From NCBI RefSeq assembly GCF_009765875.1, contig NZ_LMUP01000004.1, positions 907,080 through 971,079 on the forward strand: a stretch of DNA of 64,000 bases. Reading direction: 5' to 3'. Position 1 is the first letter of the stretch. Each line of letters begins with the position of its first letter. Both the position numbers and the translations under genes were made by a program. Below the pieces are notes generated by a model, which saw only the letters and a program-made list of their open reading frames with translations, did not search any database and was not told the origin of the DNA. Positions 43,934-52,517 of this stretch are shown here, one piece after another. The stretch comes from Pedobacter sp. L105. GTDB lineage: Bacteria > Bacteroidota > Bacteroidia > Sphingobacteriales > Sphingobacteriaceae.

Positions 43934-44299
43934 ATGTCTTTGTTTAATGCAGGAGTGTTGTCGGGTTGAAGTTGACCTAGAGTCGTTCGACCGCCTTTTT
44001 AAACATGTGAATGGGGTTTTCAGATTTAATCTACGCAAGATATGCGTAGATTAAGCCAGTTATTCTCCGCATAACTATAACCCAACAATAAATGGATCAG
44101 TGCCAATGTTGTAGAGCAGGGATTCGCAGTCATGGATGAGATAAGTTTGATAGTGTTACTAAAATATAAGAGTAGGCATTGTTACCTAAGTGATCAACAG
44201 TTAAAAACTGAAGTGTTTTATACGTGACAAGTAGCCAATTTTTCGACATTAGAACATCGCATAAACCTTCCTGTAAAAATAAATAAATATGGGATGTTT
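43934..44299. other. gene-free stretch with one hairpin
   Basis: No gene seen. A 12-bp perfect inverted repeat, TTAATCTACGCA and TGCGTAGATTAA with a five-base loop, lies at 44026-44054. It could be a protein-binding site or an old element end; it does not follow a gene closely enough to be called a terminator. Confidence 0.5.
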
Positions 44300-45874
44300 T
44301 TACGGTTTAGTCCCAGCTGGGTTAATAGCAAGACTAAAATTCAGTTCCCGACTGTTTTCCTGAGTAATGACAGATCCGTTAATTTGGCTAAATACCTTTT
44401 TAGCATCCTTTTTTATACTTTTATTGTAAGTGCAGCCATAACATCCGGTTGTGGTTAATGAATGCAGTACGATACAATAGACAGTTCCTTTTTTTATTCT
44501 GATACCCGGATGAACAGTTTGTTTTTTAATTGACCAGCCTATCGATTTGGCCGGGATTTTAGAACTAGCTAAAGATACACCTGTAGGTTGCATCTTATCA
44601 TCGGCCTTATAAATGTCGATCTGTAATGCTGCATCGGTACTACCTGTTTTATATAATGGAAGGCTAATTGATTTCAAGACACCACTCGTACCGGATACAA
44701 AAGACTGTGATCTTTTTATTTCTCCCTTGATGTTGCATGAGTCTTTAACGTTGTTAGGTTCGTCGACAGCTGAAATTCTTACTACTTTGCTGTTTTTATT
44801 AACTTTAAAGGGTTGGTCACAAGTCATTGGTATAATTGAACCATCGGAATTGAACCTAAGCGGTGCCCAGTAATAATTGGCCAAAGCTTCGTTTTTAGCA
44901 GCATTATTCCATAGATCGCTCCCAAAAAGATATAAGTTGCCACTATCCAGTTTTATGGTTGATACAAAAGATGGCTGTCCACCACAGGAGTTGTTACTTA
45001 TTCTCTTAGCGGCCGACCATGGTCCAAGCGGTGAACCAGATGTTTTATAGGAAGCACCGGTACCTGAACAGTAACCACAATTGGGATCGGAATATACTAC
45101 ATAATAAATGCCGTTCCTTTTAAACATGCCTGGTGCCTCAGTGTTTCCGTCAGTAACCCCTTTAACAACTTCGCCTGTGCCTGTCAGGTAATCACTACTC
45201 AATTTTTCTATCACAATAGTTCCCTTTGTGCGCCAGTCGGTGTAAGCCAGATAAGCTGTGCCATTATCATCAACGAAAGTATCATGATCGCCATTATTTA
45301 ATCCTCCTGCAGGCATATTTGCATTCACAGCCAGTTTCGGTTCTGCAACCTCGTTGAAAGGGCCAATAGGAGTTTTACTGGTAAAAACGCGGTATCCGGA
45401 TACGTTATCATAAACGTTTATCCAAAGGACATATAATTTGGTTTTGTTGTTAAAAATAACGTGGGGACGAAAACAACCATATGTGTTTCCATTGCAGCGA
45501 GTCTGCCAAACCTCGGTTTTAGCATCAAAGAGATAACCCTTATCTGTCCAGGTCCGCATATCTTTTGACGAGTAAACTTTAAAACCGCAAAACGGAGCAT
45601 TTTTATTACCCCATTCAAAACCACAATCATAACTGGTGCCATACAGGTAATAAGTGCCCCCAAATAAAGCTATTTCGCCATCGTGAGCGTCAATAGCGTC
45701 ACCAACACTATTGTAACGGATAACCTGATTCCCTTGCTTATCGAAATTTACAATAATAAGATCTTGATTTTTTACCGTTTTCTGTGCTAATAATTGTGTG
45801 GAGACAAACAGAAACATATAAATAAATGATAAACATCTAAATATTTGAAGCATAGTTATACGGTTAACTTTCAT
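44300..45874 (-). CDS. GH43-like five-bladed propeller glycosidase, secreted
   Basis: A 524-residue protein with a signal peptide (ending LLAQ, about residue 31). The propeller has the three acidic positions of clan GH-F: DAHDGEIALFGGTYYLYG (Asp base), NNGDHDTFVDDNGTAYLAYTDW (modulating Asp) and TEAPGMFKRNGIYYVVYSDPNCGYC (Glu acid). The ~170 C-terminal residues look like an added beta-domain with cysteines (CYGCTYNK). GH43 members cleave arabinan, xylan or beta-1,3-galactan; the paired cysteines in the propeller resemble galactan-active members, but this is a weak clue. A degenerate LacI-type site (45884-45895, 9 of 12) lies just upstream. Confidence 0.78.
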   Translation of the reverse strand: MKVNRITMLQIFRCLSFIYMFLFVSTQLLAQKTVKNQDLIIVNFDKQGNQVIRYNSVGDAIDAHDGEIALFGGTYYLYGTSYDCGFEWGNKNAPFCGFKVYSSKDMRTWTDKGYLFDAKTEVWQTRCNGNTYGCFRPHVIFNNKTKLYVLWINVYDNVSGYRVFTSKTPIGPFNEVAEPKLAVNANMPAGGLNNGDHDTFVDDNGTAYLAYTDWRTKGTIVIEKLSSDYLTGTGEVVKGVTDGNTEAPGMFKRNGIYYVVYSDPNCGYCSGTGASYKTSGSPLGPWSAAKRISNNSCGGQPSFVSTIKLDSGNLYLFGSDLWNNAAKNEALANYYWAPLRFNSDGSIIPMTCDQPFKVNKNSKVVRISAVDEPNNVKDSCNIKGEIKRSQSFVSGTSGVLKSISLPLYKTGSTDAALQIDIYKADDKMQPTGVSLASSKIPAKSIGWSIKKQTVHPGIRIKKGTVYCIVLHSLTTTGCYGCTYNKSIKKDAKKVFSQINGSVITQENSRELNFSLAINPAGTKP

Positions 45875-45895
45875 TGATAAGGAGGGATCGGTTTA

Positions 45896-46183
45896 TAAAA
45901 CGTTAGTTGGTCAATATCTATAAAAAATCAAATGCCTGTTTACATCATTTGATAAATAACATATGTTTTATGATATCTTCAGCGGCTATGATCTTCATCC
46001 TTCAGCTTTGCAAAGTTGTTTTGATCCGCAATAACTACATACCATCTTCTCTCGAAATCCATTTATCAGATTTCGTTTTATTTTGTTCCTGAATACGAGA
46101 AACTACATTTTTTATAAGAGTGTAAAAGGTGGCATCTTTAAATCAAATGTAATCATAAAATGTATGTCCAAAGTATGACCAAA
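45896..46183. other. intergenic stretch between GH43-like gene and tRNA-Phe pair
   Basis: No supported gene. On the minus strand a short frame reads MVCSYCGSKQLCKAEG, which recalls a zinc ribbon, but it is only a fragment and ends at once in a stop codon. Confidence 0.4.
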
Positions 46184-46219
46184 CAAAAAGAGGTTACAGG
46201 TTTTAGCCTGTAACCTCTT
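46184..46219 (-). terminator. terminator after the second-transcribed tRNA-Phe
   Basis: On the minus strand AAGAGGTTACAGG pairs perfectly with CCTGTAACCTCTT (13 bp, six-base loop) and is followed by TTTGTTT. Confidence 0.88.
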
Positions 46220-46230
46220 GATATTAAACG

Positions 46231-46303
46231 TGGTGTGGGCCGGGATCGAACCGGCGACACAAGGATTTTCAATCCTTTGCTCTACCGACTGAGCTACCGC
46301 ACC
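46231..46303 (-). tRNA. tRNA-Phe (anticodon GAA), copy 1
   Basis: A 73-base cloverleaf: acceptor GGTGCGG/CCACACC with one C-A mismatch, D-arm GCTC-AGTCGGTA-GAGC, anticodon arm AAGGA-TTGAAAA-TCCTT, T-arm GCCGG-TTCGATC-CCGGC, discriminator A. The anticodon GAA reads Phe codons. CCA is not encoded. Confidence 0.96.
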
Positions 46304-46359
46304 ATCTTTATTACAACATGAACACGTTCATGCCACCCTCGGTTAGAGAATTTAAAACA

Positions 46360-46384
46360 AAAAAGCTTCAGATGAATCTGAAGC
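46360..46384 (-). terminator. terminator between the two tRNA-Phe genes
   Basis: On the minus strand GCTTCAGAT pairs with ATCTGAAGC (9 bp, two-base loop) and is followed by TTTTTTG. It suggests the two tRNAs are separate transcripts. Confidence 0.85.
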
Positions 46385-46393
46385 CCTTTGCAG

Positions 46394-46466
46394 TGGTGTG
46401 GGCCGGGATCGAACCGGCGACACAAGGATTTTCAATCCTTTGCTCTACCGACTGAGCTACCGCACC
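46394..46466 (-). tRNA. tRNA-Phe (anticodon GAA), copy 2
   Basis: Identical in sequence to copy 1, including the acceptor C-A mismatch. The flanking leader (AACACGTTCATG..CCCTCGGTT) is also duplicated, so the pair arose by tandem duplication of a gene with its promoter region. Confidence 0.96.
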
Positions 46467-46679
46467 ATCTTCATTAGCACAAACACGTTCATGCTCCCCT
46501 CGGTTGGGGAGTGCAAATGTAGTTTCTTTTTTTGAATTGCAAAATTATTTTCTAAAAAAGTTTAAAAAGGCTTTAGATTTATTTAAAACCACTCTAAATT
46601 TTCGATAATTATGCATGCATAGTAATTTCTTTCTTTTATTTATTTTAACTTAGCATGCCTGTAAAAGATCAACTAGATA

Positions 46680-47975
46680 ATGATTTCACAAATCCTATTT
46701 ATAGCAATTACGATTGCAGCCATCGCATTATTCAGCTTCAACCTGAAGAAAGTAATCCGTAATATTAAACTTGGCAGGGACACTGACCGCTCTGATCAGC
46801 CTGAAAAAAGACTGATGACCATGCTTAAGGTTGCTTTCGGGCAAAGTAAGATGGTAGTTCGCCCTATTCCTGCCGCATTGCACCTGGTGGTATACCTTGG
46901 CTTTGTGATCATCAATCTCGAAGTACTAGAAATTATGATCGACGGAATATTTGGCACCCACCGTATTTTTAGCGGCCTGGGTGGTATTTATAATTTCCTG
47001 ATCGGGGCCTTTGAAATACTTGCGCTGGGTGTCTGGGTATCCTGTGCCATCTTCCTGATCAGAAGAAATATCTTAAAATTAAAAAGATTCATGGGCAGGG
47101 AACTGAACGGCTGGCCTAAGTCGGACGCGAATTATATCCTGTTCACAGAAATTCTGCTGATGACAGCATTTTTGCTGATGAACGCTGCCGACGCAAAATT
47201 ACAATCACTCGGTGTACATCACTATGTGACAGCGGGTGCTTTCCCGGTAAGCCAATTCCTGCAAAACTTATTGCCCGGAACAGAATCAGGGTTGATCGCT
47301 ATTGAAAGAAGCTGCTGGTGGTTCCACATTATCGGCATCCTGGCTTTCCTGAACTACTTGCCTTATTCCAAACATTTCCATATCCTGTTCGCCTTTCCAA
47401 ATACCTATTTTTCTAACCTGGAGCCAAAGGGCGAATTTACCAACATGCAAAGTGTAACCAATGAGGTAAAAGCCATGCTAGATCCTTCCTTTACCCCTCC
47501 CGAAGCCGCTGCGGGCAGATTTGGGGCAAAAGATGTGAATGATCTGACCTGGGTAAACCTCATGAATGCCTATACTTGCACGGAATGCGGCCGCTGTACT
47601 TCGGTATGTCCGGCCAACATTACAGGGAAATTGCTTTCTCCGCGTAAGATTATGATGGACACGCGCGACCGGATGGAAGAAGTTGGAAAAAGCCTGGATA
47701 AGAACGGGCCTGGTTTTGATGATGGAAAGTCGCTGATTGATGATTATATCACCAGGGAGGAGATATGGGCCTGTACAAGCTGTAACGCCTGCGTACAAGC
47801 CTGCCCGATCAACATTGACCCGCTGGCTATTATTACCGACCTGAGACGTTATGCCGTAATGGAAGAATCACAGGCACCTTCAAGCATCAGCGCTATGCTG
47901 GGCAACATTGAAAACAACGGAGCACCGTGGAAATATTCTCCGGCGGACAGGTTAAACTGGGCTAAAGAAAATTAA
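46680..47975 (+). CDS. membrane Fe-S protein, HdrC/GlpC-like with membrane anchor
   Basis: A 431-residue protein: about five transmembrane helices in the first ~250 residues (DUF3483/NarI-like: LFIAITIAAIALFSF, HLVVYLGFVIINLEV, FLIGAFEILALGVWVSCAIF, ILLMTAFLLMNAADA, FHIIGILAFLNYLPY), then two 4Fe-4S motifs, CTECGRCTSVCP and CTSCNACVQACP. Conserved His in HLVVYLG and WFHIIG could bind heme. It probably passes electrons between the quinone pool and the cytosolic partner encoded 21 bases downstream. The metabolic substrate is unknown. Confidence 0.88.
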   Translation: MISQILFIAITIAAIALFSFNLKKVIRNIKLGRDTDRSDQPEKRLMTMLKVAFGQSKMVVRPIPAALHLVVYLGFVIINLEVLEIMIDGIFGTHRIFSGLGGIYNFLIGAFEILALGVWVSCAIFLIRRNILKLKRFMGRELNGWPKSDANYILFTEILLMTAFLLMNAADAKLQSLGVHHYVTAGAFPVSQFLQNLLPGTESGLIAIERSCWWFHIIGILAFLNYLPYSKHFHILFAFPNTYFSNLEPKGEFTNMQSVTNEVKAMLDPSFTPPEAAAGRFGAKDVNDLTWVNLMNAYTCTECGRCTSVCPANITGKLLSPRKIMMDTRDRMEEVGKSLDKNGPGFDDGKSLIDDYITREEIWACTSCNACVQACPINIDPLAIITDLRRYAVMEESQAPSSISAMLGNIENNGAPWKYSPADRLNWAKEN

Positions 47976-47996
47976 TTTTTATTATCAAGCTGAATA

Positions 47997-48797
47997 ATGA
48001 GCGAGAAACTAAATATAGAAGTGCCTACCATGGCAGAAATGATTGCCAGGGGCGAAGAACCTGAAATCCTATTCTGGGTAGGCTGTGCGGGAAGTTATGA
48101 TGAACGTGCACAAAAAACAACCCGCGACATCTGCAAGATCCTGCACCATGTGGGTATCAAATATGCAGTGCTGGGAACTGAAGAAAGCTGTACTGGAGAT
48201 CCTGCAAAACGTGCGGGTAACGAATTTCTGTTCCAGATGCAGGCCATGACGAATATAGAAGTGCTGAACGGATACAACATTAAAAAGATTGTAACGGGCT
48301 GTCCGCATTGTTTCAATACCATCAAAAATGAATATCCGGGATTAGGCGGTAATTACGAAGTAATCCACCATACCCAGCTGATCCAGGACCTGATCAATGA
48401 CGGAAAACTGAAAGCCGAAGGCGGAGAAAGTTTTAAAGGCAAAAAGATCACTTACCATGACCCATGTTATTTAGGTCGCGGTAATGGCGTATATGAAGCT
48501 CCCAGGAAAGCTTTAGAAGTACTGGACGCACAATTGGTAGAAATGAAACGCTGCAAGTCTAACGGGCTTTGCTGTGGTGCTGGTGGTGCGCAGATGTTTA
48601 AGGAACCGGAAAAAGGGAACAAGGATATCAATATCGAAAGAATTGAAGAAGCCCTGGAAACGAATCCTAATATCATTGCTGCAGGTTGTCCTTTCTGTAT
48701 GACGATGCTGAGCGATGGGGTGAAAATGAAAGACCAGAACCAGAATGTACAAGTGTTAGATATTGCTGAAATTACCGCAAGAGCAAATGGGTTGTAA
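47997..48797 (+). CDS. CCG-domain Fe-S protein, HdrB-like
   Basis: A 266-residue protein with two cysteine-rich CCG domains: FWVGCAG near residue 25, the first motif around EESCTGDPAKRAG and TGCPHCFNT (about 100-106), and the second from YHDPCYLGRG to GLCCGAGGAQMF and GCPFCMTML. Such domains bind the noncubane 4Fe-4S clusters of heterodisulfide reductase and are found in lactate and glycolate dehydrogenases. It forms an operon with the membrane Fe-S protein upstream. Together they resemble an HdrBC-like or LutA-like module. Confidence 0.9.
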   Translation: MSEKLNIEVPTMAEMIARGEEPEILFWVGCAGSYDERAQKTTRDICKILHHVGIKYAVLGTEESCTGDPAKRAGNEFLFQMQAMTNIEVLNGYNIKKIVTGCPHCFNTIKNEYPGLGGNYEVIHHTQLIQDLINDGKLKAEGGESFKGKKITYHDPCYLGRGNGVYEAPRKALEVLDAQLVEMKRCKSNGLCCGAGGAQMFKEPEKGNKDINIERIEEALETNPNIIAAGCPFCMTMLSDGVKMKDQNQNVQVLDIAEITARANGL

Positions 48798-49626
48798 TCC
48801 TCTTTTTATTACGTCTTTAAATTCCGGCAGTAATGGCAATTGTTATTATGTGGGTAATGCAGACGAAGCGATACTGGTAGATGCAGGTATTTCCTGCAAG
48901 GAGACAGAAATCAGGATGACGCGTCTCGGCTTGTCTATGGGCAAAGTAAAAGCGATCTTTATCTCCCATGAACATGGCGATCATATCCGCGGCTTAAAAG
49001 TAATGGCGAAGAAATACCTTATTCCGGTTTATATTACGCCAGACACCATGAACAACTGCCGGCTAACTTTACCGGAAGAACTGGTACGTCCTTTTACCAG
49101 TCATGAAACCGTACAGATCGGTTCACTCCAGATTACCTGCTTTCCAAAAATTCACGATGCAGCAGAACCGCATAGTTTCCTGGTTTCCTGCGGAGAGATT
49201 AAAGTTGGTGTATTTACAGATCTGGGGATTGTTTGCGATCAGCTTAGCCTGCATTTTCAGCAATGCAACGCAGCATTTCTGGAAGCGAATTACGATGAAG
49301 AACTGTTACGCACCGGGAAATATCCTTATTATTTGAAAACAAGGATCAGTGGCGGCATGGGTCACCTAAGCAATAAACAGGCGCTGGACTTACTGATCAA
49401 CTTCCGTCCGGCTAATTTAAGCCATTTGTTATTAGCCCATTTATCAAAAGACAATAACGATCCTGAAGTAGTTGAGTATATGTTTAATCAGCATGCGCAG
49501 GAGACCATGATTATTATTGCTTCAAGGCATGCAGAAACACCGGTATTTACTGTTGATGGAGTTTCACGCTCATCTGCTCCAGCTTCTCTTCCAGGTCATT
49601 CAAATCTTCAGCCTGAATATTCTTAA
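48787..49626 (+). CDS. MBL-fold metallo-hydrolase (YycJ/WalJ-like)
   Basis: ATG 48787 (MGCNPLFITSLNSGSNGNCYYVG) overlaps the end of the upstream gene by 11 bases, indicating cotranslation. 279 residues. The dizinc motif HEHGDH is at 61-66, with later ligands in KIHDAAEPHSFLVS and FTDLG, and GGMGHLSNKQ near residue 195. The family is related to nucleases and RNases and has been linked to cell-wall control and DNA repair; the role here is unclear. The last ~25 residues overlap the convergent gene by 80 bases. Confidence 0.88.
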   Translation: MGCNPLFITSLNSGSNGNCYYVGNADEAILVDAGISCKETEIRMTRLGLSMGKVKAIFISHEHGDHIRGLKVMAKKYLIPVYITPDTMNNCRLTLPEELVRPFTSHETVQIGSLQITCFPKIHDAAEPHSFLVSCGEIKVGVFTDLGIVCDQLSLHFQQCNAAFLEANYDEELLRTGKYPYYLKTRISGGMGHLSNKQALDLLINFRPANLSHLLLAHLSKDNNDPEVVEYMFNQHAQETMIIIASRHAETPVFTVDGVSRSSAPASLPGHSNLQPEYS

Positions 49627-50026
49627 GCGGTATGGCTATGGAAGTAGCCATACTGTCAATATCTCCTCCCCTGCTGTCGTTATAGGTTTGTACGATCACA
49701 TCATCTCCTTTGGTCCGCAGCAGCAAAGTGCCCGACTGCACGGTGCCTAAATAATCCAGGGCTTTATATTTCACCAGGTTACAGGAGAAATACTCTACTT
49801 TCCCATTGTTAAAAAAGCGCTTGTACCGGCAGAACCCGGTGTTAGTAATATGCAGTTCATACTTCTTAACATTCTTTATCCCAGACTCCTCATTATAGTG
49901 TTCCGTTAACTTTTGCTGTACATATCCGGCCTCTTCCTCTGTTGGTCCATAGGAGGAGGAGGATAGGAAAATGAGGCAGGGAAGGACATATTTCCCCATT
50001 TTCAAGAGGATTGTAAACTTTTTCAT
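49547..50026 (-). CDS. hypothetical secreted protein
   Basis: Started at ATG 50026 (MKKFTILLKMGKYVLPCLIFLSSSSYG), which gives a signal peptide; the frame extends further upstream but without a better start. The mature part (about 135 residues) has no domain I recognise. Four segments look like beta-strands (KYELHITNTGFCRYKRFF, VEYFSCNLVKYKALDYLG, SGTLLLRTKGDDVIVQTY, MATSIAIPLKNI) and it ends in an acidic helix. It overlaps the MBL gene on the other strand by 80 bases. Confidence 0.65.
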   Translation of the reverse strand: MKKFTILLKMGKYVLPCLIFLSSSSYGPTEEEAGYVQQKLTEHYNEESGIKNVKKYELHITNTGFCRYKRFFNNGKVEYFSCNLVKYKALDYLGTVQSGTLLLRTKGDDVIVQTYNDSRGGDIDSMATSIAIPLKNIQAEDLNDLEEKLEQMSVKLHQQ

Positions 50027-50076
50027 CAGGCTGGATATTTTACGAGTTGAATTTAAATAAAATGTTAAATTTGTGT

Positions 50077-50556
50077 ATGAGTTTTTCTCCACAATCTAAA
50101 GTTTGGATCTACCAGAGCGACCGTGAATTCACCGATCAGGAGATCAGTGCAATTCAGCAGGACTTGAACGCTTTCACTTCTCAGTGGAAAGCCCATGGCC
50201 ATCAGTTACAGGCTAAAGCCGATATCTTATATCGTTATTTCATTGTATTTGTAGTAGATGAAGCTACAGCCGGCGCTACAGGTTGTTCTATCGATGCATC
50301 TGTAAGAGTGGTTAAAGGTTTGGAACTGGAATATGGTGTGGATCTGTTTAACCGTTTCAACATGGCCTACAAAGTTAATGATAAAGTGGTAGTGGTAAAC
50401 AAGGAGGATTTTGAAACACTGATCAGTATTAAAAAAATCACCCCTGAATCCATCGTTTTTAACAATATGGTACAAACACTTGCCGAATTTGAAACGAAAT
50501 GGGAAGTGCCTTTCAAAGACAGCTGGCACAATAAGGTTTTCGCAGAACTGCTTTAA
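50077..50556 (+). CDS. conserved Bacteroidota hypothetical protein (often named 'ABC transporter ATPase')
   Basis: 159 residues from ATG 50077 (MSFSPQSKVWIYQSDREFTD). It has no Walker motifs, so the usual name is misleading. WIYQSDREFTDQEISAIQQDLNAFTSQWKAHGHQL, ADILYRYFIVFVVDE and TGCSIDASVRVVKGLE are the conserved blocks. The function is unknown. Its end overlaps the convergent mtgA gene by four bases. Confidence 0.78.
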   Translation: MSFSPQSKVWIYQSDREFTDQEISAIQQDLNAFTSQWKAHGHQLQAKADILYRYFIVFVVDEATAGATGCSIDASVRVVKGLELEYGVDLFNRFNMAYKVNDKVVVVNKEDFETLISIKKITPESIVFNNMVQTLAEFETKWEVPFKDSWHNKVFAELL

Positions 50557-51278
50557 AACTTTATTGGCCCCAGTATCCTGATATTACGCATGATCAGGAA
50601 ATGCCTGTGGTTGATAAACCGGGTAGGACGTTTAGGCGTCCACCGGATAGGATTAGGAAAACAGGCAGCAATCATCGCCGCTTCAGTGCGGCTAAGGTTC
50701 CTGCAGGATTTGCCATAATAACTTTGTGAAGCTGCTTCAGCGCCATAGATCCCATCTCCCATTTCAATCACGTTCAGGTATACTTCTAAAATGCGCTTTT
50801 TACTCCAGAAAATCTCGATCAGCACGGTGAAGTAGGCTTCAAAACCCTTTCTGATCCACGAGCGGCCAGGCCATAAAAATACATTCTTTGCAGTCTGCTG
50901 CGATATGGTACTTCCTCCCTTAACTTTAGTAGAATCGGCTTTATTGGCATGATAAGCCCTATTGATAGCCGTCAGGTCAAAGCCGTAATGGTGCATAAAC
51001 TTCTGGTCTTCACCAGCTATGGCAGCACGTCCCATATAAGGCGACATATCATTATATTTCACCCATTTCTTGTCGATCTTAAAGTCTTTACCATCCGTTT
51101 TCCGTTCAATATCCCGCAATACCATCAGTAAGGTAAAAGGCGGATTGATGTAACGAAGCGCAACTACCCAAAAAACGGTAATAAGAATAAAGCCTAACAT
51201 AATCTTTGCCAGGAGGACTTTTAGTTTTTGAAGACTGAATTTACTTGATTTAGTACTGGAAGCGCGCTTTTTTGCCAT
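50553..51278 (-). CDS. mtgA: monofunctional peptidoglycan glycosyltransferase MtgA
   Basis: A 241-residue protein with one N-terminal membrane helix (about 25-47) and the GT51 domain. The catalytic Glu90 lies in AIAGEDQKFMHHYGFD, and GGSTISQQTAKNVFLWPGRSWIRKGFEAYFT, KKRILEVYLNVIEMGDGIYGAEAASQSYY and RTEAAMIAACFPNPIRWTP are the further conserved blocks. It polymerises lipid II into glycan strands at the outer face of the inner membrane. No transpeptidase domain is present. Confidence 0.95.
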   Translation of the reverse strand: MAKKRASSTKSSKFSLQKLKVLLAKIMLGFILITVFWVVALRYINPPFTLLMVLRDIERKTDGKDFKIDKKWVKYNDMSPYMGRAAIAGEDQKFMHHYGFDLTAINRAYHANKADSTKVKGGSTISQQTAKNVFLWPGRSWIRKGFEAYFTVLIEIFWSKKRILEVYLNVIEMGDGIYGAEAASQSYYGKSCRNLSRTEAAMIAACFPNPIRWTPKRPTRFINHRHFLIMRNIRILGPIKF

Positions 51279-51382
51279 TGCCCAAAGTTAGCAAAAAGTA
51301 CAGATTTGTCATGCCAGTGCATATATTTAAAGCAACTTAAACATTAAAGCAGGCCATTTGTTACAGGGGTAAAGATTTTAAC

Positions 51383-52480
51383 ATGGAAACTAGTAAAGTA
51401 AAAAAAATACACGATTATGGTCAGAGCATTTGGCTCGATTTTATTGATCGCGAAATCATTAAATCTGGTAAATTAAAACAACTGATCGAAGTAGATGGCG
51501 TAAGGGGATTAACTTCTAATCCGGCTATCTTTGAGAAAGCCATCAGCAGCAGCTGCGACTATGATGCCGATATTACAGAATTAGCCAAAGAAAACCTGAG
51601 TAACGATGTGATTTTTTATCGCATGGCTGTGAAAGACATACAGCAGGCAGCTGATTTGTTGTTGCCTGTGTACAATGAAGAAGTTAGAGGCGCCGACGGA
51701 TATGTAAGTCTGGAAGTTTCTCCTCTGCTGGCACTGGACACCGAAGGAACGATCAAACAGGCGCTTGAACTCTGGAAAGAGGTAGACCGTAAAAATGTAA
51801 TGATCAAGATCCCTGGTACACAACCAGGATTGGCCGCCATCAAAAAAACAATTTCCGAAGGATTGAATATCAACGTGACTTTGTTATTTGGATTAGAGCG
51901 TTACAGAAAAGTTGCTGAAGCTTATATTGAAGGTTTGGAAGAACGCTCTGCAAAAGGCGAAAGCATCAATGAGATCTCTTCTGTTGCCAGTTTCTTTTTA
52001 AGCCGTATCGATGTACTGCTTGATCCAATATTACAGGAAAAAAATCTGGGTGAACTAAAAGGTGAAGTGGCTATTGCTTCTGCAAAGAAAGCCTACGAAA
52101 TCTATAAAGAAGTATTCAGCGGTGAACGCTGGGAAAAACTGGCAGCTAAAGGAGCAAGACCACAACGTTTGCTTTGGGCAAGTACCAGCAGTAAAGACCC
52201 TGCATTTAAAGATACTAAATATGTGGAGGCCTTAATTGGTCCGGATACCGTAGATACTATTCCTATGGAAACACTGGATGCCTACCGCGATCATGGAGAT
52301 CCTGAAAGCAGGCTGGAAATTGACCTGGAAGGTGCTACATCTGTACTGGCACAATTACACCATGCGGAAATTGACCTGGCAAAGTACACACAGCAACTGG
52401 AAGATGAAGGGATAGCAAAATTCAATGCGCCTTATGAGAAATTATTAAATGCGATTGAAAAGCAAAAACATTCTGCTTAA
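51383..52480 (+). CDS. tal: transaldolase
   Basis: A 365-residue enzyme of the long transaldolase type. The Schiff-base Lys142 is in NVMIKIPGTQPGL; LTSNPAIFEKAI and SLEVSPLLALDTEGT are also conserved, as is SVASFFLSRIDVLLD. It transfers dihydroxyacetone units in the pentose phosphate pathway in the cytoplasm. The length matches the group often found as Tal or Tal-Pgi fusions, but no isomerase domain is attached here. Confidence 0.95.
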   Translation: METSKVKKIHDYGQSIWLDFIDREIIKSGKLKQLIEVDGVRGLTSNPAIFEKAISSSCDYDADITELAKENLSNDVIFYRMAVKDIQQAADLLLPVYNEEVRGADGYVSLEVSPLLALDTEGTIKQALELWKEVDRKNVMIKIPGTQPGLAAIKKTISEGLNINVTLLFGLERYRKVAEAYIEGLEERSAKGESINEISSVASFFLSRIDVLLDPILQEKNLGELKGEVAIASAKKAYEIYKEVFSGERWEKLAAKGARPQRLLWASTSSKDPAFKDTKYVEALIGPDTVDTIPMETLDAYRDHGDPESRLEIDLEGATSVLAQLHHAEIDLAKYTQQLEDEGIAKFNAPYEKLLNAIEKQKHSA

Positions 52481-52517
52481 TAACTAGATTTGCATCAGGT
52501 TATATCAGATCATAAAA

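Noticed and set aside
45896..46183. Zinc-ribbon-like fragment MVCSYCGSKQLCKAEG on the minus strand
   Set aside because: Too short, broken by a stop codon, and no terminal repeats around it; not enough for a transposase remnant.
50066..50073. Exact TAAATTTG -7 box
   Set aside because: It lies only four bases before the likely start codon, which would put the transcript start inside the gene; probably chance.
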